The notes below the pieces were generated by a model. The model made no database searches. It had not been told where the DNA came from and saw nothing but the letters and a program-made list of their open reading frames with translations. Of a stretch of 38,601 bases of DNA, positions 26,889 through 36,532 are shown in pieces; position 1 is the first letter of the stretch; the number at the start of each line of letters is the position of its first letter. This DNA is from Pseudomonadota bacterium (GTDB taxonomy: Bacteria > Desulfobacterota > Desulfobacteria > Desulfobacterales > Desulfolunaceae), in contig JAHIRD010000045.1 of NCBI GenBank assembly GCA_018818835.1, positions 1 to 38,601 on the forward strand. The letters run 5' to 3'. Made by a program: the position numbers and the translations under genes.

Positions 26889-26934
26889 GTGCCTCTGTGA
26901 GAGACGAGGCTTTTTGGTTGTGGCTATGCCGCGC
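26889..26934. repeat. 45-bp dispersed repeat, copy 2
   Basis: Direct repeat of 21070-21114 with three mismatches. Confidence 0.65.
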
Positions 26935-26960
26935 TGTGTTCTCCGGTCCTGACAGAGGCA

Positions 26961-26999
26961 AAAAAAGCCCCCCAAAGACACACCGGTTTTTGGGGGCTT
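26961..26999 (-). terminator. Candidate terminator downstream of leuB
   Basis: AAGCCCCC (26965-26972) pairs with GGGGGCTT (26992-26999). On the minus strand the stem is followed by a T run. It lies about 180 bases past the leuB stop, beyond another hairpin. Confidence 0.6.
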
Positions 27000-27038
27000 A
27001 AATTTGATGAATTTGTAAAAAGCTGACGGATGGCTATG

Positions 27039-27150
27039 GAAAAAGGTCCATAGGCAAGGCATAGTGTTTGGCCGTGGTTACGGCATACTTATTCGTATGT
27101 CGAACGTCCGGCTAAACACTATAACGCCGCATATGGGTCTTTTTTTACGA
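27039..27150. repeat. Long nested inverted repeat after leuB
   Basis: Outer arms ATAGTGTTTGGCCG (27061-27074) and CGGCTAAACACTAT (27109-27122) pair with one G-U. Between them CGGCATAC and GTATGTCG form a second 8-bp stem. Outside, an AAAAAGGTCCATAG-like arm extends toward ATGGGTCTTTTT. T runs flank both ends, so it could end transcription both ways. Confidence 0.6.
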
Positions 27151-27179
27151 CGCCATTAACGTTTTAATAGATACGTATA

Positions 27180-28286
<1,107 letters not shown>

Positions 28287-28327
28287 TTATTGTGGAATCG
28301 AACTTAATCAATACTAAACTAACTGTA

Positions 28328-28357
28328 GTATTTATAAATACAGACTAAAAATGTCAA
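28328..28357 (-). promoter_or_regulatory. leuB promoter with overlapping palindrome
   Basis: On the minus strand a perfect TTGACA (28352-28357) is 17 bases from TAAATA (28329-28334). A perfect palindrome, GTATTTATAAATAC (28328-28341), covers the -10 box, a natural operator site. Start point near 28322, about 63 bases before the ATG. Confidence 0.65.
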
Positions 28358-28422
28358 GATGGAAAATCAGATATGGGGGGTGTTGGACAGAGCCCAGAGC
28401 AAATAAGCTGCCAGGATGACGT

Positions 28423-29517
28423 TTATTCCAGGATCTTGGCGATATGAACCGCGTGGCCTTTTTGTTTTTTGGCCTGGTACATGGCTTTGTCAGCATAAGA
28501 CACCAGGGCCTCTCTGTCCATGATCATACCCGGCTCCCGTGTGGCAACACCGATGCTGAAGGTGACACCCGAAAGATCGGAGCCTGATTCGGCATTTTCA
28601 ATCAGACGCCTGGCCACGGTGACTGCATTTTCCTGGGATGTGTGTGGGAGGATGACGGCAAACTCATCTCCCCCGTACCGTGCAGCCACATCCTCTTCCC
28701 GGACCACCTGAAGAATGATCTGGGCTGTGTGGACCAGGATTTCATCCCCTTTGAGGTGCCCCTTGGTATCATTTACGACTTTGAAATTATCCAGATCCAT
28801 ATACAAAAGACTTAAGGGTTCTTTGCTTCGCTGGCTTCGGGAAATCTCACGTCGCAGTTCTTCATGGAAACTTCTCTGGTTGTAAAGATTTGTCAGGCCG
28901 TCTTTGCGAGCCAGCAGGGACAGTTCTCGGGTCCGTTCGGCGACAATGTGTTCAAGACTTTCTGCATAGGTCTCAAGGTCCCGTTTCCCTTGTTCAAGGG
29001 CATCCATAAGGCTGTGGATGTAAGTGTCAAACACCAGCTCAAGGTCAAAAAGAATGATTTTTTCAAGGGAATCCATGCGTTGGCTACAGGTTGGGCAGTG
29101 ATTATCGGAATGATTTCGAAGTGTTTCCGACAACAGATGTAGCAAGGTTCTTATGGATGAGATGTAAAGCTTGGGCGTGACACCGATTCGTTTATGGACA
29201 AGTCCGATTCTCAGTCGGGATTGGACATAGTCTTGGCCATAATTCCCGTCAAAAAGATCCAGGATATAGCGTCGCATATGGTTTTTCAGCCTGGAAAGGG
29301 TCTCTGCATCACCAATCAGATGGGCAATTTCATCAACGGATATCTGGTTTGCATAGAACCGGTCCACAATGGAATCCACAGATTCTGCAATAATGGGCTT
29401 GACCTGTAACAACTCGGCCGCATTTTTTTTGGTGAAATGCAGCAATTCAAGCCTGCGGTTGATCTCCCGGTCAGTGATACGTAACTGTTCATTCAGAGTA
29501 TAATGGGCGTGGTTCAT
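28423..29517 (-). CDS. Globin-coupled diguanylate cyclase
   Basis: A 364-residue protein. ATG 29517 follows the stop of the giant protein gene by two bases (CAGGA site upstream). Residues about 20-170 form a protoglobin/globin-coupled sensor with proximal heme His at H108 in GLVHKRIGV. Unusually, a CPTC pair (C141, C144) lies in this domain. A helical linker (about 170-200) leads to a GGDEF domain with the active motif GGDEF (282-286) and the inhibitory-site RxxD (R273-D276) five residues before it. It should make c-di-GMP in response to oxygen, NO or CO, as shown for globin-coupled cyclases such as DosC. Confidence 0.92.
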   Translation of the reverse strand: MNHAHYTLNEQLRITDREINRRLELLHFTKKNAAELLQVKPIIAESVDSIVDRFYANQISVDEIAHLIGDAETLSRLKNHMRRYILDLFDGNYGQDYVQSRLRIGLVHKRIGVTPKLYISSIRTLLHLLSETLRNHSDNHCPTCSQRMDSLEKIILFDLELVFDTYIHSLMDALEQGKRDLETYAESLEHIVAERTRELSLLARKDGLTNLYNQRSFHEELRREISRSQRSKEPLSLLYMDLDNFKVVNDTKGHLKGDEILVHTAQIILQVVREEDVAARYGGDEFAVILPHTSQENAVTVARRLIENAESGSDLSGVTFSIGVATREPGMIMDREALVSYADKAMYQAKKQKGHAVHIAKILE

Positions 29518-29519
29518 GG

Positions 29520-32500
29520 TTATTTTTCCTGGGTCAGGGTTACCCCATTCACAAAACATCCGCCACCCCCATCATCCGAACTGCTTACTGAACGGAGAAT
29601 AAGGGGGCCTGATCCCAGACCCGATGGGTCATCCACCACCTTGTCCATGGGATTGTCGTCATAGGGGCCGTCATCTTTGATGTACAGGGTGATGCTTTTT
29701 CTGTCAACGCTGAAAACGGCACCGTCACCTGTCCCGTTCGAAATGAGATTGCGGTCAAAATCGATCCAGGTGTCCTGGTCTGGCATATATTTGTACCAGG
29801 AACTTGCCCCGGGAGCCTCTTGGGGAAGATAGACAGTCAGGACGGCAGTGCCTCCTGCTGACGGCAGGGTGATGGACATGGTGATCAGTCCGTAGCTCAG
29901 GGTCTGGGGAATTGTTACGCTTGGAATGTCATTGATGTCCATGGTGGTGAGCCTGGTAAGCTCGCCGGTCCCAACGATTTTCGCGCCCATATTTTTACCG
30001 GTGCTGGATTTGAAGGTGATAATACCCGGTGGATAATTACTGATCCCGTTATCCATAATGGTCACAGCCATCTGGTCACTGTCACTGCCCTCCTGGGTGA
30101 ACACCGTCAGCTGGAAAGAGAGGGTGGATCCGCTGATATCCGCAAGGGGTACCGTGAATGAGGGATTGGGAGACGTGGGGTCGGAAAGCATGACAGTGGC
30201 AGGTGAAAGGGCTTGTGTGGAATCGGCAACCTGGGTCTGGACCCAGAGGAAAGACGTGTTATTTCCTGTCAGATCGTTCAGGTTTTGTCCATCAAGGTAA
30301 ACGATGGTGTTTTCAGTGACAAGACTCTGGTCAGGGCCGGCATCGGCATCCGGTAGATTGTCTGAGCCCGTGCCGGTGGTTGCTTCAGTGACAGTCACAT
30401 GAATTTCCTGGTATTTTTTTATGTTGTCGGTCACCGTGACAAGGGTTGATCCGGGCGAAACACCGAGGATGCTGACCACGCCATTGCTTTCCGAGGGAAG
30501 GGCGATCTGGCTTCGCCGGGTGGCGACCCTGTATGGGCTTTTGCCTCCAATGATGGTGATACTTCCTCGTTCTCCAGAAGCGATGGAAAGGGTATTGGCG
30601 GATAAGGTCATGGGTACAATGGTCAGGTTGACAGAAGCAGATGCGCTTGAGTCGTCATAATCCGTGGCCGTGAGGGTGATGATATGGGTTCCGCTTGACA
30701 GGGTATCCAGAGCCAGGTTCGCGCCTGTGCCCAGTTGACCATCCAGGTTGGACGACCAGGTAAGGGAGACTCCGGTGAGAGCTCCGTCTTCGTAATCGTT
30801 TGCTGTCCCCTGGAAGGTGATGCGGTTACCTTCGTCAACGGTTGAGTCGGGGGCAGGCGAGGTTATGGTTACCACGGGAAGGGTGTTTTGTGCCTTGATG
30901 GTTATAGACGTGCTGCTGGAGGCTCCATCTATATCTGTGACGGTCAGGGTGATGGTGTGCTCGCCATTGTCCAGGGTGTCCAGGGTCAAGGAGGTGCCGT
31001 GCCCGATGTCGCCCTGGCGGCTTGATGTCCAGATTAGGTAATCGTCCAAAAGCACTCCGTTTTCTGCATCCACGCCCGTACCCTCGAAGGTGACGATTTG
31101 GCCGGCTTCAAAGACTGATAAGTCTGCTGGGCGAAGAATGGTCGCCACTGGCAGGGTGTTGCCCACACGGATGGAAATACTAGTGCTGTATGTGATGGCA
31201 TGGTTGCTGTCCGTGGCGGAAAGGGTGATGGTATGGAGCCCCACGGGTAATGTGTTAATGGGTGACGGGATTGCGCCGGTGGCAAATACACCAGAAACAC
31301 TTGACGACCAGGCAAGTGAGGCGCCTGAGAGCGTACCGTCTTCCAAATCTGTTCCCGTGCCAACAAAGGTGATGTATTCCCCCTCATCGTAATTGGTTCC
31401 GGTCTCGGGCGCAGTGATGGCGACTGTGGGAGGGGTGTTTCCGATATGGACAGTGATGGTCGTTCTTCCGGTTACACCCTCGCTGTCTGTGGCAGCAAGG
31501 GTGATAATATGACTTCCTTTGGAAAGCACCACCGAAGGGATTGATGTCCCGGTGCCTAAGTCTCCATCCAGGCTGGAGGACCAGGCCAACGATGTTCCGG
31601 AAAGGAGGCCATCTTCACCGTCAATGGCCGTCCCGGTAAGGTCCAACGAGGACCCGGTCACGTATATGCTCCCATCGGGCGGACTGTTGATGGTGACCTC
31701 CGGAGTACTATTGACAATGGTTATTGCAATGGTTTGGGTGTCGTTTTCGCCCTGACTGTCCGTCACGGTGAGAGTAATGGTATGGGTTCCTGTGGAAAGG
31801 ATGCTCACCGGAAGAATGGTTCCGGTTCCGATGACACCGTCGATATTGGATGACCAGACCAGAGAGGCTCCTGTCAGGATGCCGTCTTCTGCATCGGTTG
31901 CCGCACCTCGAAAGGTGACGGTGTCTCCCTGATTGAACGTTGCTTCGTCAACCGGTGAGGTGATCGTGGAAGAGGGTGCAGCATTGCCCACTGTGATGGT
32001 GATGGGCGAACTTACGGTTGAGGCGTTACTGGAATCGGTTGCCCTGAGGGTGATGATGTGGTCTCCCTGGGGAAGGGAGTTGACGGTTAAGGGACTTCCT
32101 GTCCCGATCTGTCCTGACAGACTGGATGTCCAGATCAGGTCAGTTCCACTCAAGGCACCGTCTTCTGCGTCAGTTGCCACACCGGAAAAGGTGATATTGG
32201 TATTGGGATAAAACCAGCTGTTGTTGGTGGGTGATGAAATGGATGCCGTGGGAAAGGTATTATTCACCGAGATGATCACCGAGGCGGTTCCTGTGCCCGG
32301 AGTACTGTAATCGTCACTGGCCAGGAGGGTGATCACGTGGGTTCCACTCTGGAGGCTGCTCAGGGTGAAGGTGGCACCTGTTCCGATGGGGGTGGCACCC
32401 TCAAGGTTGGACGTCCAGACAAGATTGGCGCCTGTTAGGCTGCCGTCTTCCGTGTCAATTCCGCTGCCCTGGAAGAGAATGACCTGACCCATGTTGTATG

Positions 32501-33485
32501 AGGTTCCGTTGGTCGGACTTGTGATGGTTGCCGTCGGGCTGTGGTTACCCACAAAGAGGGTGATGGATTGGGGTGTTGTATTGGATGCACCATTGGTATC
32601 GGTGACGTCAAATGTAATGGTGTGGTAGCCCGAGACAAGGGCGCTTGACGTGAAGGCCGATGACGTGCTCAGATCACCGTGAATGTTACAGGACCACCGG
32701 TACGTCAGGGCATTTGCCGCATCTTCCGTGTCAGTGCCCAGGCCGTTGAAGTTGATGACGGTTCCGGGATAGAAACTGTCGTTATCCGAGGGGCTTAAAA
32801 TGGTGGCTGTGGGCGGGTTGTTGCTGATGTTCAAGGTGATGGGTGTACTCGCCGTAGAACCACCCTGGCCGTCGCTGACCGTAAGGACGATGACATGGGT
32901 GCCCACCCCCAGTGTTGACACGGAAATCACGGACTGACTGCCGATAACCGTGGTGACTCCCCCAAAGGTAGAGGACCAGGAATAGGATAGAACATCCCCG
33001 GTGTCAATGTCTGTCCCTATCCCTGCAAAGGTGATGGCTCTGCCAGAGAGATACGTGCTGTTGTTGGCCGGTTGGGTGATGACAGCCGTTGGCGGGTTGT
33101 TGGATACGGTAATGGTGACGCTTGCCACGGTTGAAAGGTTTTCACTGTCCGTGCCGGTGAGGGTGATGGTATGTGTTCCGGATTTCAAGGTGTTGATGGC
33201 AAAGCCCTGGCCTGTGCCAATGGGCCCGTTTTTACTTGAAACCCAGGCCAAGGCTCCTCCGGAAAGGGAGAAGTCTTCGTTATCAAAACAGGAACCTGAA
33301 AAATTGATGTACTCTCCGCCTATATGGGCGCTCAGATTGGCAGGCGAACTGATCACCGGAATCTCTGGGGCAATGGCCAAGGCCGTGGGGGGATGAATCA
33401 TTCCTGCGATACACCAAGAAAAAATAATAATAAAAGACAGCAATGGACTGCGGCTGTTCGTGTTTGGTAAAACATCCCTGTTCAT
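29520..33485 (-). CDS. Giant Ig-like repeat surface protein with choice-of-anchor-U-like C-terminus
   Basis: A 1321-residue protein with a signal peptide (cleavage near TALA-IA). ATG 33485 has GAGG five bases upstream. Residues about 38-945 are ten repeats of about 90 residues with the pattern TITSP, ITFxGTGTDxEDG, LTWSSxxDGxIGTG, GTHTITLTATDSxG: bacterial Ig-like or cadherin-like sandwiches. Then come a BIg2-like unit (about 948-1025), a PKD-like unit, and a C-terminal stretch resembling a choice-of-anchor U domain (DDGPYDDNPMD). It ends in GGGGCFVNG, similar to a CFI-box but without the usual tail. Likely a long surface stalk. The repeats are acidic and Thr/Ser-rich. No enzymatic domain is seen. 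Confidence 0.85.
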   Translation of the reverse strand: MNRDVLPNTNSRSPLLSFIIIFSWCIAGMIHPPTALAIAPEIPVISSPANLSAHIGGEYINFSGSCFDNEDFSLSGGALAWVSSKNGPIGTGQGFAINTLKSGTHTITLTGTDSENLSTVASVTITVSNNPPTAVITQPANNSTYLSGRAITFAGIGTDIDTGDVLSYSWSSTFGGVTTVIGSQSVISVSTLGVGTHVIVLTVSDGQGGSTASTPITLNISNNPPTATILSPSDNDSFYPGTVINFNGLGTDTEDAANALTYRWSCNIHGDLSTSSAFTSSALVSGYHTITFDVTDTNGASNTTPQSITLFVGNHSPTATITSPTNGTSYNMGQVILFQGSGIDTEDGSLTGANLVWTSNLEGATPIGTGATFTLSSLQSGTHVITLLASDDYSTPGTGTASVIISVNNTFPTASISSPTNNSWFYPNTNITFSGVATDAEDGALSGTDLIWTSSLSGQIGTGSPLTVNSLPQGDHIITLRATDSSNASTVSSPITITVGNAAPSSTITSPVDEATFNQGDTVTFRGAATDAEDGILTGASLVWSSNIDGVIGTGTILPVSILSTGTHTITLTVTDSQGENDTQTIAITIVNSTPEVTINSPPDGSIYVTGSSLDLTGTAIDGEDGLLSGTSLAWSSSLDGDLGTGTSIPSVVLSKGSHIITLAATDSEGVTGRTTITVHIGNTPPTVAITAPETGTNYDEGEYITFVGTGTDLEDGTLSGASLAWSSSVSGVFATGAIPSPINTLPVGLHTITLSATDSNHAITYSTSISIRVGNTLPVATILRPADLSVFEAGQIVTFEGTGVDAENGVLLDDYLIWTSSRQGDIGHGTSLTLDTLDNGEHTITLTVTDIDGASSSTSITIKAQNTLPVVTITSPAPDSTVDEGNRITFQGTANDYEDGALTGVSLTWSSNLDGQLGTGANLALDTLSSGTHIITLTATDYDDSSASASVNLTIVPMTLSANTLSIASGERGSITIIGGKSPYRVATRRSQIALPSESNGVVSILGVSPGSTLVTVTDNIKKYQEIHVTVTEATTGTGSDNLPDADAGPDQSLVTENTIVYLDGQNLNDLTGNNTSFLWVQTQVADSTQALSPATVMLSDPTSPNPSFTVPLADISGSTLSFQLTVFTQEGSDSDQMAVTIMDNGISNYPPGIITFKSSTGKNMGAKIVGTGELTRLTTMDINDIPSVTIPQTLSYGLITMSITLPSAGGTAVLTVYLPQEAPGASSWYKYMPDQDTWIDFDRNLISNGTGDGAVFSVDRKSITLYIKDDGPYDDNPMDKVVDDPSGLGSGPLILRSVSSSDDGGGGCFVNGVTLTQEK

Positions 33486-33618
33486 GAAAACCTCGTTTTA
33501 ATGCTCCTTTGAAACCAAAAGGACTCGTGTTATGACGGGGTAGGCTTCACGCCACCCATAGTGAATGCATATTCAGTATATCGACGGAACATGTCCCCAA
33601 CTTGACAGGTAAAACATG
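33486..33618. other. 133-bp spacer between the two Ig-like genes
   Basis: Short gap on the minus-strand cluster. No clean terminator or promoter is seen, so read-through from 34584 into the giant gene is possible but unproven. Confidence 0.35.
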
Positions 33619-34584
33619 TTAAGGCCCCACAGTGATGGTGATGCTGTCACTGTCCACCAATCCCCCGTTGTCCACAACTCTCAGGTTGATCACGATGTCA
33701 GTGCCCACGGGCAGGTAATCAATGGTAATGTTGGTTCCCACGCCGATGACACCGTAGTTACTGGCTGTCCAGACCAGGGACGTGCCGGTGATGTTCCCGT
33801 CTTCCGTGTCCTCACCTGAACCGTTAAACGGAATGGACTGGCCCAGGGAAAAACTGCTTCCATCCGGAGGATAATTGATGGTGGCCATGGGGGGCGTGTT
33901 TTTGATAATCAGGGATAAGGTGGCTGTACCGCTGGTCCCCTGACTGTCGGTGGCCCTTAGGGTGATGATGTGTGTGCCGCTGCTCAGTGTCTGGGTGACA
34001 ACCGTACTTCCCGTGCCGATTTGACCGTCTTTGTTGGAATACCAGACCAGAGAAAGGCCGCTGAGCCAGAGATCTTCCGCATCGTAACCCGTACCCGTCA
34101 ATTCAACGAAATTCCCGAAATTATACGTTGTCCCGGTGGGCGGGCTGGTTATGGTGGCTGTGGGCAGAGTGTTGTTCAAAGGGTTCATGATGATGGACAC
34201 TGAGGTGCTGTCGGCCAGTCCAAAGCTGTCCATGGCGGTCAGGGTGATCTGGTGTGTGCCCTTGGAGAGGTCGTTGATGGTGAAATTGGCTCCTGTTCCG
34301 ATGCGGCCGTCAATGCTCGATACCCAGGTCAGGGCATTGCCGGTCAGAACCTGGTCTTCGGCGTCCGTGGCAGAACCTGTGAATGTCACAGAATTATTGA
34401 CCTGATAAACCATGCTGTCCGAAGGAGAGTCGATCTGGGCCACAGGGGCAGTATTGGACAAGACAACACCATTGTCGTTATCATCTGAACCCGTACCCAC
34501 AATGCTGATAAGCCCCAGGCCGATGACAAGCAGTATGAGCGACCTTCGCATAAGGTTGCGAAGTATCTTAAGGGAGGTGTCCAT
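33619..34584 (-). CDS. Exported Ig-like repeat protein (three repeats)
   Basis: A 321-residue protein. GGAG lies nine bases before ATG 34584. The N-terminal hydrophobic segment (about 12-30) ends LISIVGTGSDDN; it looks like a lipoprotein signal whose Cys has become Thr, so lipidation is doubtful. Three repeats of about 90 residues carry the same pattern as the giant neighbour (TDAEDQVLTGNALTWVSS, IGTGANF, GTHQITLTAMDS). It is probably a smaller paralogue or partner arising from the same repeat stock. It follows the VanZ-like gene and precedes the giant gene on the minus strand. Confidence 0.78.
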   Translation of the reverse strand: MDTSLKILRNLMRRSLILLVIGLGLISIVGTGSDDNDNGVVLSNTAPVAQIDSPSDSMVYQVNNSVTFTGSATDAEDQVLTGNALTWVSSIDGRIGTGANFTINDLSKGTHQITLTAMDSFGLADSTSVSIIMNPLNNTLPTATITSPPTGTTYNFGNFVELTGTGYDAEDLWLSGLSLVWYSNKDGQIGTGSTVVTQTLSSGTHIITLRATDSQGTSGTATLSLIIKNTPPMATINYPPDGSSFSLGQSIPFNGSGEDTEDGNITGTSLVWTASNYGVIGVGTNITIDYLPVGTDIVINLRVVDNGGLVDSDSITITVGP

Positions 34585-34590
34585 AGTCAA

Positions 34591-35052
34591 TTACTCCTTT
34601 TTATGCATCACGATGAGAAGGGCGTAGGCCATGAAAGCCCCCATGGCAAACGCCAGTATATCAAGGGGATCGAATGTCCCCTTACTGAAAAAATTCGTTG
34701 TTCTGGCCAAAAGGTGTGAACCGGAACTCCCCCGAGCAATCCAAGGGACCACAGTGTCAGGGAATTTTTGGCCCAATTCGAACAGGGCATTCACACAAAA
34801 CCAGAACAGGGTGATCCAGGCATATGTTTTTTTGTCTTGCACCATGACTCCAGCCGTGATCAGTGAAAAGGCTAAAACATGGAGAAAGGCCGGCAGGACA
34901 TTGCCCAAGGCTCCGAACAAGGGTGGCAGTTTCCCGTAGACGGCAAGATTTCCACACAAGGCATGAACCAGCCAGGCCGTCTGCGGAGGACGGTCTGTCA
35001 TATAGATCAATGCCCCCATTAATAGGGCGGTGAGGCCGGTGAGCAAGGGCAA
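34591..35052 (-). CDS. VanZ-like small integral membrane protein
   Basis: About 153 residues with four or five membrane segments: LPLLTGLTALLMGALIY, the VLPAFLHVLAFSLITAGV helix, AWITLFWFCVNALFELGQ, and the final LAFAMGAFMAYALLIVM. The pattern ...FLHVLAFSL...ELGQ...FDPLDILAFAMGA matches the VanZ-like family of polytopic proteins, whose function is mostly unknown. No ribosome binding site is clear; TTG 35052 is the most upstream start that does not run far into the preceding gene, 14 bases past its stop, suggesting translational coupling. The start is uncertain. Confidence 0.6.
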   Translation of the reverse strand: MPLLTGLTALLMGALIYMTDRPPQTAWLVHALCGNLAVYGKLPPLFGALGNVLPAFLHVLAFSLITAGVMVQDKKTYAWITLFWFCVNALFELGQKFPDTVVPWIARGSSGSHLLARTTNFFSKGTFDPLDILAFAMGAFMAYALLIVMHKKE

Positions 35053-35065
35053 GGGGTGTATGGCA

Positions 35066-35704
35066 TCAGTGTGTCGAATATGCGGCTCCTCCGGCTGCGC
35101 CTGCACCTGCACCAATCGCTGCGGCAGCATTGATTTCAGACGCAGTGGCCCCCACGGCCAACCCTCCCACAGTACTTGCAGCAACGCCTAAAGTGGCACC
35201 GGCCAGGGCACTTAAAATAGCACGGGAAAGTTTCGTCCCATGGTAGGCTTTGACCTCTCGGGGTTCGATAAAGACTTTGGTATTGACAATAGCCAAGCCG
35301 TTTTTGTAACTGATCAGTCTGGCCTGTGCCCCTCTCAGATAGGAATTGGTTTCACTGGTCACCTGGTCTTCAGTGACGCCTGCCATTCCGGATTTTGTGT
35401 ATGCCGTGATCAGGATGCCTGAAAGTCTCTCTGAAATTTTTCTGTATCCGTCTATGGTGGCGGCCCGTTCGGCCAGATATTTTTTCTGGTGAACACTTCC
35501 GTTCTCAGGGTCAAATCCTTCGCCAAAAACACTGATGGTGATCTTGTTGTCCGATTCACCTGGTTCCACCCCCGGAATGATATTCTGGATATTCCGGATG
35601 GGGTTTTCATATTTGAAAATCTGATAAGAACTGGTGCAGGCCGAACAAAAAGCCAAGGCAATAATAATGACAATGACTTTCGGGGTCCTATTGAAAACAT
35701 TCAC
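35066..35704 (-). CDS. LPP20-like lipoprotein
   Basis: A 212-residue lipoprotein. GTG 35704 has GGGAGG eight bases upstream. The signal peptide ends in the lipobox FCSAC (Cys about 23). The body contains YLAERAATIDGYRKISERLSG, ITAY, LRGAQARLISYKNG and VNTKVFIEP, resembling the LPP20 family of small lipoproteins that recur near secretion and surface loci. The C-terminus is an Ala/Gly-rich glycine-zipper-like stretch (about 165-210) that could span or insert in a membrane. It heads the minus-strand surface cluster. Confidence 0.65.
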   Translation of the reverse strand: MNVFNRTPKVIVIIIALAFCSACTSSYQIFKYENPIRNIQNIIPGVEPGESDNKITISVFGEGFDPENGSVHQKKYLAERAATIDGYRKISERLSGILITAYTKSGMAGVTEDQVTSETNSYLRGAQARLISYKNGLAIVNTKVFIEPREVKAYHGTKLSRAILSALAGATLGVAASTVGGLAVGATASEINAAAAIGAGAGAAGGAAYSTH

Positions 35705-36081
35705 CTGAAACACCTCCCTTAATTGTGTAGCAAACAGCAACCTTCTGTGATCCGGGTTTTCCAACACGTTAGAATGGAAAATCGGGAGAATGGACTCAGT
35801 TATGGGATGAATCCCGGATAGTTTCCATCATGGGAGAACAAGGTCCTCTGATGGAAAGCTTGAAATCTTGAACACTAAGTATGCAACGGGTATGCCATTG
35901 TCCAAAATCCTCTGATGACGGGAGGGCACAGGACAAGATGAAAGGGGGTTGGGTATGAAAAAGGAAATTTTTTCCGGTTTGGGCGCAAAGGAGGAGCCTG
36001 GCTCCTCGCTGACGGGAAATCACTGGATTACCCGCCAGCGTGGGAGACTATTCCGGGCAAGGATTTTTTTTTATCAATGTG
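35705..36081. other. 377-bp gene-free region with two hairpins
   Basis: Holds the 17-nt palindrome GAGGAGCCTGGCTCCTC (35991-36007) directly joined to a 15-bp-arm hairpin (36007-36021 with 36026-36040, two mismatches, loop ACTG), then a T run. It may be a bidirectional transcription stop or a small structured RNA; no gene is supported. Confidence 0.45.
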
Positions 36082-36372
36082 CTATTCGCCTTTGATGTCG
36101 TTGATAAAAGCGTCGATGGTAATGGCGGGAAGTGTCATGGTCTTGACGGTGCCCATGGCACCCATCTCAGAGGCAATTCTGTAAATGGCTTTTTCCTCCT
36201 TGACCCGGATGATGGTCAAAAAATCGTAAGGCCCCAGAAGGGCAAACTGCTCCACGATTTCTCCCCCGCGATGGGCCACGGATTCGGCGCTGAGCTTGGT
36301 TTTTTCAGGATTATTCTGGATCTTTTTTTTTCCTTCCTCGGTGAGAGTGGTCAAAATGACGTACGTTTTCAT
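36082..36372 (-). CDS. GYD-domain protein
   Basis: A 96-residue protein of the GYD family, small ferredoxin-like-fold proteins named for a Gly-Tyr-Asp motif; here the block is LLGPYDFLTIIRV. The layout MKTYVILTTLTEEGKKKI, AHRGGEIVEQFALLG and the C-terminal TLPAITIDAF agrees with the family. ATG 36372 has AGGAGG six bases upstream. Its cellular role is unknown. No neighbour on the same strand is close enough to suggest an operon with certainty. Confidence 0.85.
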   Translation of the reverse strand: MKTYVILTTLTEEGKKKIQNNPEKTKLSAESVAHRGGEIVEQFALLGPYDFLTIIRVKEEKAIYRIASEMGAMGTVKTMTLPAITIDAFINDIKGE

Positions 36373-36532
36373 ATCTGTCCTCCTTTTTATGTGTGTATAA
36401 GTCAGCCAAAAAAGAAATGCTTGAAGAAAACCGCCAGCCAAGGGATACCGGAAATAAACAAAAGAATATGAGTATTATTATAAAGGATAGGTTGGTGGGC
36501 GTCAATTGGTATGGATTTTATGAGTCATTTTT

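Larger units (their letters stand above)
26281..27179. other. 899-bp gene-poor region with hairpins and repeats
   Basis: Contains a 17-codon mini-frame with a strong ribosome binding site (26397-26464), a perfect 14-bp palindrome GGCCCGATCGGGCC (26479-26492), a TCCCCGC/GCGGGGA hairpin (26646-26663), the long CTTCGTGTCC-type inverted repeat (26685-26781), the second 45-bp repeat (26889-26934) and two hairpins ahead of leuB's end. No long gene is supported. Confidence 0.5.

Noticed and set aside
34591-35184. Long N-terminal extension of the VanZ-like protein
   Set aside because: The extension overlaps the LPP20-like gene by over 110 bases and encodes no membrane segment; a start after that gene's stop is preferred.
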